Below are positions 17,659 through 26,231 of a DNA stretch of 64,000 nucleotides, in pieces. The stretch's first letter is position 1. Each line of letters opens with the position of its first letter. Source of the stretch: Fervidobacterium sp. UBA5837 (lineage in GTDB: Bacteria > Thermotogota > Thermotogae > Thermotogales > Fervidobacteriaceae). Under the pieces are notes generated by a model that searched no databases, was not told the origin of the DNA, and saw only the letters and a program-made list of their open reading frames with translations. A program made the translations under genes and the position numbers. The stretch spans positions 340,327 through 404,326 of the forward strand of contig DJGV01000016.1 of NCBI GenBank assembly GCA_002432805.1. The letters run 5' to 3'.

Positions 17659-19182
17659 TCAGTAGTCAACAGCCATTGTCATTATTTTCTCTTGCGTTGC
17701 TTCTTCCCTACTGAGCTCGCCGCTAATTCTTCCACCTGATACAACGTATATCCTGTCACTCATACCCAGTATCTCTGGCAGCTCCGAAGAAACCATTATG
17801 ATGCTCATCCCATCTTCTTCAACTAATTTGTTCATCAATGTGTATATTTCATATTTTGCACCAACGTCTATACCTCTTGTTGGCTCATCAAGGATCAGCA
17901 ACTTCGGCTTTACAAACAACCATTTTGCTATAGAAACTTTCTGTTGGTTACCTCCACTGAGATTCAAAACTTTCTGTTCTATAGATGGTGTCTTAATCTT
18001 AAGTGAATCTTTGAATTGTTCTGCCAATACGATTTCTTCGTTTTCGTTTATGAAGAATCCTCTCACTAGCTGCCGCAACCCGGTTATTGTGATGTTCGTC
18101 TTTACATCAAAATCGAGAATCAAACCTGTCCCTTTCCTGTCTTCCGAAAGATACGCGAGGCCTGCCTTAATTGCTTCTCCAGGATGTTTGAATCTAAATT
18201 TCTTACCATCGAAGTACATTTCTCCTTCTACTGCATAGTTCTTTGGATTACCAAACAGACTGAGCGCAAGTTCTGTTCTACCTGCTCCCATCAAACCGGC
18301 AACGCCAACTATCTCACCTTTTTTAACATACATGTTTGCATTTTTAACAACATACCTACCAAGTGTTTTATCGTATGCCTTCCAGTTCTTTAGATCAAAT
18401 ATCTTCTCGCCAAATTCTCTCTTCTTTCTCTTTGGATAAATATCTTCAATTTCCCTACCAACCATGTACTTTATGATTTCGTTCTCAGAGAAACCATCTT
18501 CTTTGTTCAAATTTGCTACCATCTTCCCATCTCTCAATATCGTTATAGAGTCGGCCACTTCAACTACTTCTTTGAGCTTATGAGAGATCAATATGGAAGT
18601 AATTCCTTGCTTTTTTAGGTCTTTGATGATTTTAAGAAGGTTCTCGCTATCGCCTTCGTTGAGTGATGAAGTGGGCTCATCCAAAATCAACAACTTAACA
18701 TTCTTAGTTAGCGCCTTTGCTATTTCAACTATCTGTTGGTGACCTACTCCAAGTTCTTTTACTTTCCTTGAAGTGTCCAAGTCAGGTTTCACCTTCTCTA
18801 GCACTTGTTTTGCCATAGCAATTGTCTTGTTCCAGTCGATGAGCCTTCCACTCTTTATCTCGTGACCAAGGAAGATATTTTCATAAACGGTTAATTCAGG
18901 AATAAGCGCTAATTCCTGGTAAATCGTCACTATACCAACTCTCTCACTGTCATGAATGCTTCTGAACTTCTGAGGCTTTCCTTCAAAAATAATCTCACCC
19001 TCAAAATCTCCATGAGGGTAAAAACCGCTGAGTATCTTCATAAGTGTCGATTTTCCAGAGCCGTTTTCTCCGACCAAGCAGTGAATTTCTCCACGTCTCA
19101 CTTTGAGATTCACTTTGTCCAACGCTCTTACACCTGGAAAATCCTTCGTTATATCTTTCATTTCAAGGATGTAGTCGCTCAC
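17659..19182 (-). CDS. sugar ABC transporter ATP-binding protein, duplicated ATPase (XylG/MglA-like)
   Basis: 507 residues with two ABC domains in tandem. The first has Walker A GENGSGKST, signature GVGHQQIVEIAKAL and Walker B LLILDEPTSSL. The second has a degenerate Walker A GLMGAGRTEL, LSGGNQQKVSIAKWL and LLILDEPTRGID. This is typical of CUT2 importers. GTG start after GAGGTGG. Expressed between the binding protein and the permease; a hairpin lies between it and the binding protein gene. Confidence 0.92.
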   Translation of the reverse strand: MSDYILEMKDITKDFPGVRALDKVNLKVRRGEIHCLVGENGSGKSTLMKILSGFYPHGDFEGEIIFEGKPQKFRSIHDSERVGIVTIYQELALIPELTVYENIFLGHEIKSGRLIDWNKTIAMAKQVLEKVKPDLDTSRKVKELGVGHQQIVEIAKALTKNVKLLILDEPTSSLNEGDSENLLKIIKDLKKQGITSILISHKLKEVVEVADSITILRDGKMVANLNKEDGFSENEIIKYMVGREIEDIYPKRKKREFGEKIFDLKNWKAYDKTLGRYVVKNANMYVKKGEIVGVAGLMGAGRTELALSLFGNPKNYAVEGEMYFDGKKFRFKHPGEAIKAGLAYLSEDRKGTGLILDFDVKTNITITGLRQLVRGFFINENEEIVLAEQFKDSLKIKTPSIEQKVLNLSGGNQQKVSIAKWLFVKPKLLILDEPTRGIDVGAKYEIYTLMNKLVEEDGMSIIMVSSELPEILGMSDRIYVVSGGRISGELSREEATQEKIMTMAVDY

Positions 19183-19295
19183 ATTATACCACCTCTTTCG
19201 AAAATAAGATGACTAGTGAATAGATCTGGAAAAGTCAGGAAATAGAATTAAACATATGAAGATACTATCCGATGAAAAACCCTTTTCTATAAGAA

Positions 19296-19318
19296 GGGTG
19301 GCGGTTTTCACGCCACCC
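19296..19318 (-). terminator. intercistronic hairpin between sugar-binding protein and ATPase genes
   Basis: Perfect 8-bp stem GGGTGGCG / CGCCACCC with a 7-nt loop, 66 nt after the binding protein stop on the minus strand and followed by TTCTTATAG. No long T tract directly follows, so it probably attenuates read-through or protects the 3' end of the binding protein mRNA. Confidence 0.6.
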
Positions 19319-19383
19319 AACTAACACTTTACTTAGATGTTTAGAACGATTAAACAGGTGACAATTACAAAATTATTAACAAA

Positions 19384-20463
19384 TCACCATTGAAAATCTT
19401 TTTCTGAATAGTAACCAGAGTCGATGAGTATCTTCTTGACGTTATCCTTTGTTATGACTTGAATTTCGGATTGAATTGCTGGAACCTTTACCTTTCCATT
19501 GTCGTAGCTACCAGAAGTTGCTGGTTTCTTGCCTTGGAGTAATAGCTGTGCTGCATTGATGGAATCTTTGACTAGTAACCTGACATCCTTGAATACCGTC
19601 ATCGACTGTTTTCCATCGATTATGTATTGTACGGAAGCCTTTTCTGCATCTTGCCCACTGATGAAGTACTGTTTTACAGCCTTATCTGCTCTGAATGAAT
19701 CAGCAATTGCTCTTGCTGTACCATCGTTTGGAGCAAGTATGTAAACTGTTCCCTTATCCGTTGTCTTTGCCTTCGTTAAATCATCTTCAGCCTTCCTCTT
19801 TGCTACGTTGAAATCCCAGTTTGTCGTGACCTGGCCAATGATCCTAGCCATTTCATCTCTTGTAAGGTTCTTCTTATTCATGAGTCTCACTGCTTCTGAA
19901 GAGTTGATTACTCTGAATGTACCATCGAAAATCTTTGGTTGCAACGCTTCCCAAGCACCTTGGAAGAACAAGAAAGAGTTGTTATCAGACAGAGCACCTG
20001 CGTATAAGTAGAGTGGGTTGCCCTTTGTCCCTTTCTTTACGTTCTGAATCAGGAAGTTTCCCCATGCCTTACCAACTTCAACACTGTCGAATGTCACGTA
20101 GTAATCAACTGCGTCTGTTCCCATGATAAGCCTATCGTAAGAAATGACATAAGCGCCGGCCTTTTTTGCTACTTCTGCTGAAGCTGCTGCTGCAACTGCG
20201 TCATGTGGACATATGATGATAACTTTTGCACCTTTTGCAACCAATGCTTCAACGTTCTGTCTTTCTGTCGCTGGTGAGCCTTGGCTGAAAAGAATCTCTA
20301 CCGTGTACTTCGTATCTTTGAGTGCTTCCTTGAATCTTGTTTCATCCTGCACCCATCTTGGTTCAACGTTCGTCGGGAGTACAACACCGATATCAACTGC
20401 AAATGTCAATGCAGATGCGAAGAGCATTACTAAGAAAGTACTGATGAGTAAAAGCTTTTTCAT
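19384..20463 (-). CDS. sugar-binding protein of ABC transporter (xylose/glucose type, periplasmic-binding I fold)
   Basis: 359 residues. Signal peptide (M-K-K-L-L-L-I-S-T-F-L-V-M-L-F-A-S-A-L-T-F-A), then a type I periplasmic-binding fold (VDIGVVLPTNVEPRWVQDE, GAKVIIICPHDA, ISYDRL, FISGQDAEKASVQYI). The YDRLI and GQDA motifs are like XylF/ChvE, so an aldose such as xylose or glucose is the likely ligand. Start chosen at ATG 20463 behind AAGGAGGGG; the open frame reaches 27 codons further without a site. First gene of the sugar operon. Confidence 0.9.
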   Translation of the reverse strand: MKKLLLISTFLVMLFASALTFAVDIGVVLPTNVEPRWVQDETRFKEALKDTKYTVEILFSQGSPATERQNVEALVAKGAKVIIICPHDAVAAAASAEVAKKAGAYVISYDRLIMGTDAVDYYVTFDSVEVGKAWGNFLIQNVKKGTKGNPLYLYAGALSDNNSFLFFQGAWEALQPKIFDGTFRVINSSEAVRLMNKKNLTRDEMARIIGQVTTNWDFNVAKRKAEDDLTKAKTTDKGTVYILAPNDGTARAIADSFRADKAVKQYFISGQDAEKASVQYIIDGKQSMTVFKDVRLLVKDSINAAQLLLQGKKPATSGSYDNGKVKVPAIQSEIQVITKDNVKKILIDSGYYSEKDFQW

Positions 20464-20526
20464 ACTAAACCCCTCCTTCTGTGTGAGTGGACACCAAATT
20501 TGAAAGTAATATGTAACTCCTTTCAT

Positions 20527-20535
20527 AATATACCA
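20527..20535 (-). promoter_or_regulatory. extended -10 promoter of the sugar transporter operon
   Basis: Minus-strand TGG-TATATT 64 bp before the ATG of the binding protein gene; the -35 at 17 bp (TCGATT) is weak, which would fit a regulated promoter. Confidence 0.5.
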
Positions 20536-20776
20536 TGTTAACACACTAAAATCGAAAGCTTCAATTCCTTCTTATATTTCTTTCAGAAAGAAACAAATAC
20601 GTGTCGATTGAAAATCCTTTCATTATCTCAAGAAATCTCCCATTTTCGTGCTTTATCTCTCTTACACAACTTGGAACCTTGCAAAACCTATTGATTTAGC
20701 TTATTTCATTCACTTTGTTTACGGCAGATCGTAAATACATTGACAATTGCAGTTACGAAAAGAATTCAGCCAGGTG

Positions 20777-20782
20777 TATAAT
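20777..20782 (+). promoter_or_regulatory. putative -10 for glmL transcript
   Basis: TATAAT 115 bp before the glmL ATG. No matching -35 at 16-18 bp; a perfect TTGACA at 20740 is too far away (31 bp). Confidence 0.35.
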
Positions 20783-20840
20783 TATCAGTAGACATTGGGA
20801 GATGAGAAATTGTGCTCTTATCCTCGAGAAACGAATACAG

Positions 20841-20897
20841 AAAGGAGGCAAGCCACTCCTCTCATGATTAGACTAGCGGGTATGTGGCTAATTTTTT
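20841..20897 (+). promoter_or_regulatory. structured glmL leader: distant SD, hairpin and possible leader peptide
   Basis: AAAGGAGG at 20841-20848 is 49 nt from the glmL ATG, which has no closer ribosome site. Between them AGCCAC (20851-20856) can pair with GTGGCT (20884-20889), followed by a run of T. Pairing would bring the site to about 10 nt from the ATG. A 14-codon ORF (M-I-R-L-A-G-M-W-L-I-F-Y-E-G) from ATG 20864 to 20908 overlaps the glmL start. It does not match a riboswitch class I know. Confidence 0.5.
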
Positions 20898-22259
20898 ATG
20901 AAGGTTGATTTGTTATTCGCAGAGATTGGGTCTACGACAACCGTTTTGACCGCTTTTCAACTTGGTGGAATTGGAAAGCCGAAGATTGTTGCCCAGGCTG
21001 AACACTGGACGACTACCAACGAGGGAAATGTTATCATAGGTATCGAGAACGCACTAAAGAAGATGCAAGAAAAGCTTGGTGAAGAGCTCTCGTGGGGAAA
21101 ATTTGCTGCGACGAGTAGTGCAGCAGGCGGGTTGAAGATGACTGTACACGGTCTTGTCTACGATATGACTGTCCGTGCTGCAAGAGAAGCTGCTTTGGGA
21201 GCAGGTGCTGTCATCAAGTACATCACTGCCGGAAAGATGGATGAATTCCACCTGAGAAAGATCACTTCAGTGCAGCCTAAGTTGATATTACTTGCAGGTG
21301 GTGTCGATTACGGTGAGTCGGAGACTGTCATACATAATGCAAAGCTGCTTGCGAAGTTGGAACTTGATGTACCCATAATTTATGCAGGTAACGCAGCTGC
21401 TGCGGAACATGTTGAAGAGATCTTTTCCAGTGCTGGAAAGAAGGTCTATGTCACTGAAAATGTTTATCCGCGCATAGATTATTTGAATGTTGAACCAACG
21501 AGAAGTATAATAAAAGAAGTTTTTGCAGAACATATAGTGAAAGCACCTGGGATGGAGAAGATCAAAAACATGGTGAACTACCATATCGTTCCTACACCAG
21601 CTGCTGTTATGACTACCACTGAGCTCATATATGAAAATTATGGAGATTGCCTAACCTTAGATATCGGCGGTGCAACTACAGACGTAGACTCGGTAACGGA
21701 TGGCACCCCGGAGATTCAAGAGATGCTCACATCTCCAGAGCCTTTCGCTAAGAGGACTGTTGAAGGAGATCTTGGACTTTTTGTGAATGCACACAATGTT
21801 ATCGAAATGATGGGAGAAGAGAATTTAAGAAGGGAATTTTCTGACTACGATGAATTGCTGGGTAGAATAAGTCCGTATCCTAAGTTTGAACGAGATGAGT
21901 ATTTCATAAGTAAACTCGCAACGTTCTGTATACAACAAGGAATCAGGCGCCATGCAGGTAGTAAGAAACATTTGTATACTCCTACTGGACGCAAGACAAT
22001 TGCCGAAGGTAAAGATTTGACAGCTATCAAGTCTATCTTTGGCACGGGAGGTTTTCTATCTCGCTCAAGATTTGCTAAGGATTCTTTGGAGTCTGTAAAA
22101 CATCTGGCAAAGCTCCATCCCATGGAGCTATTACCATCTGAAGATGTGAGGTTTTTCAGAGATAAACACTACATATTTGCGGCAATTGGGCTCATAGCTG
22201 GGCAGATAGACAGAACGCTTGCTCAAGAATTGCTCAAATTTGATGTAGAAGAATTTTGA
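20898..22259 (+). CDS. glmL: GlmL/MutL family protein, likely reactivase for adenosylcobalamin-dependent aminomutase
   Basis: 453 residues, actin/Hsp70-like ATPase fold. It opens with DLLFAEIGSTTTVLTAF and has AAGGLKMTVHGL, LLAGGVDYGE, YAGNAA and TLDIGGATTDVDSV, the family pattern seen next to B12-dependent mutases such as glutamate mutase and ornithine aminomutase. The probable client here is OraE/OraS, encoded about 22 kb downstream. The start is fixed at ATG 20898, because a stop codon lies two codons upstream (TAA 20889-20891). No Shine-Dalgarno lies next to it (see the leader entry). Confidence 0.88.
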   Translation: MKVDLLFAEIGSTTTVLTAFQLGGIGKPKIVAQAEHWTTTNEGNVIIGIENALKKMQEKLGEELSWGKFAATSSAAGGLKMTVHGLVYDMTVRAAREAALGAGAVIKYITAGKMDEFHLRKITSVQPKLILLAGGVDYGESETVIHNAKLLAKLELDVPIIYAGNAAAAEHVEEIFSSAGKKVYVTENVYPRIDYLNVEPTRSIIKEVFAEHIVKAPGMEKIKNMVNYHIVPTPAAVMTTTELIYENYGDCLTLDIGGATTDVDSVTDGTPEIQEMLTSPEPFAKRTVEGDLGLFVNAHNVIEMMGEENLRREFSDYDELLGRISPYPKFERDEYFISKLATFCIQQGIRRHAGSKKHLYTPTGRKTIAEGKDLTAIKSIFGTGGFLSRSRFAKDSLESVKHLAKLHPMELLPSEDVRFFRDKHYIFAAIGLIAGQIDRTLAQELLKFDVEEF

Positions 22260-22323
22260 AGAGTTTTAGATTTTCAATGTTAGATTCTTACTAAATCTTG
22301 CATGCTTGTGGAGGTCACATAAG

Positions 22324-22908
22324 ATGGGAATGGAAGAAAGGGTGCTTGTAATCGATTCGGCTGATGCTGAAAGGCTATGTAATGGGAAGAGTGGTATTGT
22401 TGATATCTCATTAGAGGAATTTCTCAATGTAGTGAGAAAAGGGCGGTTTGTCGAAAGAAAAATTGCAGAATACGATGAGTCTACAAGACAAGTCATCCCA
22501 TACATTGTGTTGAAAGAGGATGATGAATACATATTCTTCAAACGTACAACAAATCAAACGGAGCAAAGGTTGCATAATCTCATCACTTTGGGTGTTGGTG
22601 GACATTTGAACGATGAAGATTCTAAAGATCCACTAGTGGCATACGAAAAGGGGCTTTGGAGAGAATTGAACGAAGAGGTACACGCGGATGTTCTGGATTT
22701 GGAATATGTTGGCCTGATAAATGAAACAGAAAATCCCGTCAGTCGCGTTCACCTTGGTGTACTTTACGTAGCTCATGTGAGATACTACGGGATATCTGAA
22801 AAAGCAAATTTTGTAGAATTTCGTTCGAAAACTCTGTTACCGTATTTGGAGGAGATGGAAGGATGGGCAAAGATGGCCGCATCGTACTTAGAACCTATGC
22901 AAAAGTGA
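22324..22908 (+). CDS. Nudix-type hydrolase-like protein
   Basis: 194 residues. A Nudix-like box is visible: GVGGHLN, then E-x-G-L-W-R-E-L-N-E-E-V at about residues 100-120, with the REL-N-EE catalytic core. The N-terminal half is a beta-rich region (IVDISLEEF, IPYIVLKEDDEYIFFKR). The substrate is unknown; related proteins are often called predicted phosphoesterases. ATG 22324 is eight nt after GGAGGT. The end overlaps ispE by 46 nt, so the two are coupled. Confidence 0.75.
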   Translation: MGMEERVLVIDSADAERLCNGKSGIVDISLEEFLNVVRKGRFVERKIAEYDESTRQVIPYIVLKEDDEYIFFKRTTNQTEQRLHNLITLGVGGHLNDEDSKDPLVAYEKGLWRELNEEVHADVLDLEYVGLINETENPVSRVHLGVLYVAHVRYYGISEKANFVEFRSKTLLPYLEEMEGWAKMAASYLEPMQK

Positions 22909-23684
22909 ATCTTTGCTTGGATGTACTGCGTAAAAGGGGTGATGGTTTTCATGAAATAGACTCTCTCTTTCAGAACATCTCTCTGCACGACGAGCTGAAT
23001 GTGCATTTTGCTGAAGGCAATGGTTCCTTGTCTGTGAGGTGTAACGTAGAGATAGAAAACAATATAATAGGCAAGGTCTGGCAGTACGTAGAAGATAGAT
23101 TTGCCGATGAAAATATCGATGTAGAAGTGGAAATCGACAAGAAAATTCCAATGGGCGCAGGACTGGGCGGTGGAAGTGGCAACGCTGCTGGGTTTATATA
23201 CTTTCTAAAATACATGGAGTTTGTTGATGAAGAAGAAGCATTGCAGATTGCTCAAGCAGTGGGTAGTGATGTCCCATTCTTTCTGTATGGCGGCACTGCT
23301 GTCGTTACGGGAAGAGGAGAAGAAGTAAGGTGTGTTGAATCATTAAGAGGCTATTCACTTGACCTTTACTACCCGAACTTTTCCATTTCGACAAAAGAAG
23401 CATATTCAAGATTAAAGTCAGAAGAATTTGGTAAAGCACCACTTAAGGCGGAAGAATTGTACCAAGCCTACGTAAGGAAAGATTGTGATTCAATTCGAAA
23501 AGGCACTTACAACATCTTTGAGCGCGTGATACCAAATACGCTCAGAGAAGAAATAGAAAGATTAAAGATTTTCTCACCAGCAGCTTTGACTGGTTCTGGA
23601 AGTGCATATTTTCAGATCCGAGATGGTGGAAAGTATAGATTTGTGGAAAAGGGGGTTGAATTGTGTGGCATTGAAAGAAATTAA
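22863..23684 (+). CDS. ispE: 4-diphosphocytidyl-2-C-methyl-D-erythritol kinase
   Basis: 273 residues, GHMP kinase of the MEP isoprenoid pathway. Has AYAKVNL-type start (LRTYAKVNLCLDVLRKRGDGFHEI), the phosphate loop PMGAGLGGGSGNAAGF and the C-terminal LTGSGSAYF. The start at ATG 22863 overlaps the Nudix gene; GGAGG is just upstream. The end overlaps the Lon-like gene by about 20 nt. Confidence 0.93.
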   Translation: MGKDGRIVLRTYAKVNLCLDVLRKRGDGFHEIDSLFQNISLHDELNVHFAEGNGSLSVRCNVEIENNIIGKVWQYVEDRFADENIDVEVEIDKKIPMGAGLGGGSGNAAGFIYFLKYMEFVDEEEALQIAQAVGSDVPFFLYGGTAVVTGRGEEVRCVESLRGYSLDLYYPNFSISTKEAYSRLKSEEFGKAPLKAEELYQAYVRKDCDSIRKGTYNIFERVIPNTLREEIERLKIFSPAALTGSGSAYFQIRDGGKYRFVEKGVELCGIERN

Positions 23685-26052
23685 AAAGGAAGAACTGATC
23701 ATCGACAGGGGAATAATACCTGATATTAAGTCAACAGATGAAATAACAAAGACTAGAGCTTTCATAGGTCGAGAGAAGGCTATCAATTCTCTGTTATTTG
23801 GTTTGGACATGGAGCGGGAAGGATACAATATATTTGTCGTCGGTCCATCGGGCATTGGGAGAAAGACATTTGCAAGACATTTTGTCACAGAGTATTCTCA
23901 AAAGAAACCTGTCCCACCAGACGTGGCATATGTAATGGATTTTGATGACCCTTCGAAGGCAAAAGTTATTTTCCTACCTGCAGGTAAAGGTGTAGATTTC
24001 AAGAAGGACATGGAGCGATTAGTTGATAATCTTACTGAACGAATATCAAGAGTATTCGACGGGGAAGAATACAAGAGCAGAAGAAAAGAGATAGATGATG
24101 AATTTCAATTGGAACAAGAGAAGTATACGAATGAACTTCTAGAGAAAGCAAGAAGCCTTGGTTTTCTCATAAAAATCACTGCAACTGGTATAAATTACTA
24201 TCCAATCAAAGACGGCAAAGTACTCGATGATGAAACTTTTGAACAATTAAGTGATGAAGAAAAGGCTGGATACAGGGAGAATTCGAAGAAGGTTGAACTT
24301 CTCATAGAAGCTATGTTAGAAAATGTTAGAAAACTAGAAGTCCACTACAAAGATAGAATAAAGGATTTGAATAGGTATGCTCTTTTGTTTGCCACAGAAG
24401 AGTTTTTCTCTGCAATAGAAGATAAGTATGCTTTCAGTGATGTAAAGGAGTTCATCAATGAAGTCAAAGAAGATGTTATCCAAAAGGCGGGTAATGTGAA
24501 GAAATTGCAAGACTTAGAATTGTATTTCAAGATGGCGTACAGTATCAATTTGATTGTAGATAATTCTGGAATGAATGGTGCACCGGCATATTTTGAAGAT
24601 ACACCAACATACCATAACCTCTTTGGTAAAATCGAATACCTGGAAAGAGAAGGGATGCTCTATACCGATTTCACGATGATAAGGCCCGGGTCTTTGCACA
24701 AGGCAAATGGGGGTTATCTGGTAATAGATGCCAGTGAGCTGTTGATTCATTCTTTCGTCTGGGATAGATTGAAGAAAGTGTTATTTTCAAAAGAAATTAA
24801 GATAGAAAATTTGGATACTGCTTACGGTTATTCTACAATAGCATCACTCAAAACAGATTCTATACCATTGAAATTGAAGGTCATACTCGTTGGAACACCT
24901 GAAATATACGAAGTACTACACGAATATGATCCGGATTTTGAGAAACTTTTCAAAGTAAAGGTTGAACTCGACTGGGAACTTGATGCAAGCGTTGACAACG
25001 TAAATGATATGGTGTCTTTTATAGCTGGTTACTTAAAAGAGGAAGAGTTATTGCCGATAAAGAGAGACGCTCTGGAAAGAATTGTGCGGCATTCAACAAG
25101 ACTTTCAGGCGACAGAACAAAACTTTCTATGAAACTTGGTGCCATCATAGACCTCATAGAGGAGGCCAATTTCTTTGCAACAAAGAGAGATACAAAGTTC
25201 ATAGAGGCAGTTGATGTGAACAGGGCACTCCACGAGAGAGAAGAGAGGATGAAACTCATCGTTGAAAAGTACGATGAGATGTTCAGAAAAGAAGACTTGT
25301 TCATAGACGTATCTGGAAAGGTTGTCGGGCAGGTTAACGGTTTAACAGTTGTGAATTTCGGCGATTACGAATTTGGGCTTCCGGTCAGAATCACTGCTAA
25401 AACGTATCTTGGTAGTCCCGGTATATTAGATATACAGCGTGAGGCTGATTTGAGTGGGCAAATCCATAGTAAGGCTGTGATGATTTTAACTGGATATCTG
25501 GGGAGCAAGTATGCTCGCAAGATTCCATTCTCCATAGGAGTCTCTATATCGTTTGAACAAGTTTACGGTTACGTTGAAGGTGATAGTGCCTCAATGGCTG
25601 AAGTGCTCGCAATAGTCTCTGCCATCTCAAGGGTACCACTCAAACAGGGTATCGCAGTTACCGGGTCTATAAACCAACATGGACATGTCCAACCGGTTGG
25701 AGGCGTCACAGAAAAGGTTGAGGGGTTCTTCAGACTCTGCAAACTCAAAGGTCTAACCGGCGAGCAGGGTGTTATCATCCCAAGGTCTAATGTCCGCAAT
25801 CTCATTCTGAAAGATGAGATAATAGATGCTGTCGAACAAGATAAATTTCACATCTGGACCGTAGATGATGTGGATGAGGCAATAGAACTCATGACCGATA
25901 AAAAGGCAGGAAAAATGAACGAAGAGTACAATTATCCAAGAGGAAGTGTGAATTATTACGTTGCTTATGCACTGAAGCATGCACATGATCTTGCAGAAGG
26001 TAAGCAAAAATCTAAAAGACAAAAGAAATCGCAGAAAAAAAGTGATAGATAA
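23665..26052 (+). CDS. Lon-like ATP-dependent protease (LonB-type, AAA_32 + Lon C-terminal domain)
   Basis: 795 residues. N-terminal AAA+ domain with Walker A VGPSGIGRKTF, a long helical insert (about 110-300), and a second AAA-like part with LHKANGGYLVID. The C-terminal Lon protease domain has the catalytic Ser in EGDSASMAE and the Lys in PVGGVTEKVEG. The tail is lysine-rich. It degrades proteins in the cytoplasm; no substrate is known. Start chosen at GTG 23665 behind GGGGG; ORF reading from 23602 would overlap ispE further without a site. Confidence 0.88.
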   Translation: MALKEIKKEELIIDRGIIPDIKSTDEITKTRAFIGREKAINSLLFGLDMEREGYNIFVVGPSGIGRKTFARHFVTEYSQKKPVPPDVAYVMDFDDPSKAKVIFLPAGKGVDFKKDMERLVDNLTERISRVFDGEEYKSRRKEIDDEFQLEQEKYTNELLEKARSLGFLIKITATGINYYPIKDGKVLDDETFEQLSDEEKAGYRENSKKVELLIEAMLENVRKLEVHYKDRIKDLNRYALLFATEEFFSAIEDKYAFSDVKEFINEVKEDVIQKAGNVKKLQDLELYFKMAYSINLIVDNSGMNGAPAYFEDTPTYHNLFGKIEYLEREGMLYTDFTMIRPGSLHKANGGYLVIDASELLIHSFVWDRLKKVLFSKEIKIENLDTAYGYSTIASLKTDSIPLKLKVILVGTPEIYEVLHEYDPDFEKLFKVKVELDWELDASVDNVNDMVSFIAGYLKEEELLPIKRDALERIVRHSTRLSGDRTKLSMKLGAIIDLIEEANFFATKRDTKFIEAVDVNRALHEREERMKLIVEKYDEMFRKEDLFIDVSGKVVGQVNGLTVVNFGDYEFGLPVRITAKTYLGSPGILDIQREADLSGQIHSKAVMILTGYLGSKYARKIPFSIGVSISFEQVYGYVEGDSASMAEVLAIVSAISRVPLKQGIAVTGSINQHGHVQPVGGVTEKVEGFFRLCKLKGLTGEQGVIIPRSNVRNLILKDEIIDAVEQDKFHIWTVDDVDEAIELMTDKKAGKMNEEYNYPRGSVNYYVAYALKHAHDLAEGKQKSKRQKKSQKKSDR

Positions 26053-26176
26053 TGAGAGATAAAGAGATAAGAGGTATAAGGGATAAATGTATTTATCATT
26101 TAGAGTCATGCAGTTTTCGTAGTATTCTAAAGCATACAAAAGAGATTAGAAAATTATAGACCAGATAAAGGAATTG

Positions 26177-26185
26177 TGCTATAAT
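26177..26185 (+). promoter_or_regulatory. extended -10 promoter for pfkA
   Basis: TGC-TATAAT about 47 bp before the pfkA TTG start; no strong -35. No clear terminator separates it from the upstream Lon-like gene. Confidence 0.55.
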
Positions 26186-26231
26186 TTTCGGTGTATTTTT
26201 GACTATTTTGTCGAAGAAGGAGGAGAGCGAA

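Larger units (their letters stand above)
20464..20897 (+). other. 434-bp divergent intergenic region
   Basis: No gene is seen. It holds the minus-strand promoter of the sugar operon (around 20527), an AT-rich middle part, and a plus-strand leader of glmL from a TATAAT at 20777 onward. A ROK operator is likely here, but I could not pick a convincing palindrome. Confidence 0.6.

Noticed and set aside
20740..20745. TTGACA as the -35 of the glmL promoter
   Set aside because: The nearest TATAAT is 31 bp away, far beyond the usual 16-18.
20820..20897. Cobalamin, lysine, SAM, c-di-GMP or glycine riboswitch ahead of glmL
   Set aside because: I checked for the core motifs of these classes and none is convincingly present; only a local hairpin is seen.
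26082..26097. GATAAATGTATTTATC as a terminator after the Lon-like gene
   Set aside because: The stem is only AT pairs plus two GC pairs and has no T tract; too weak for a thermophile.
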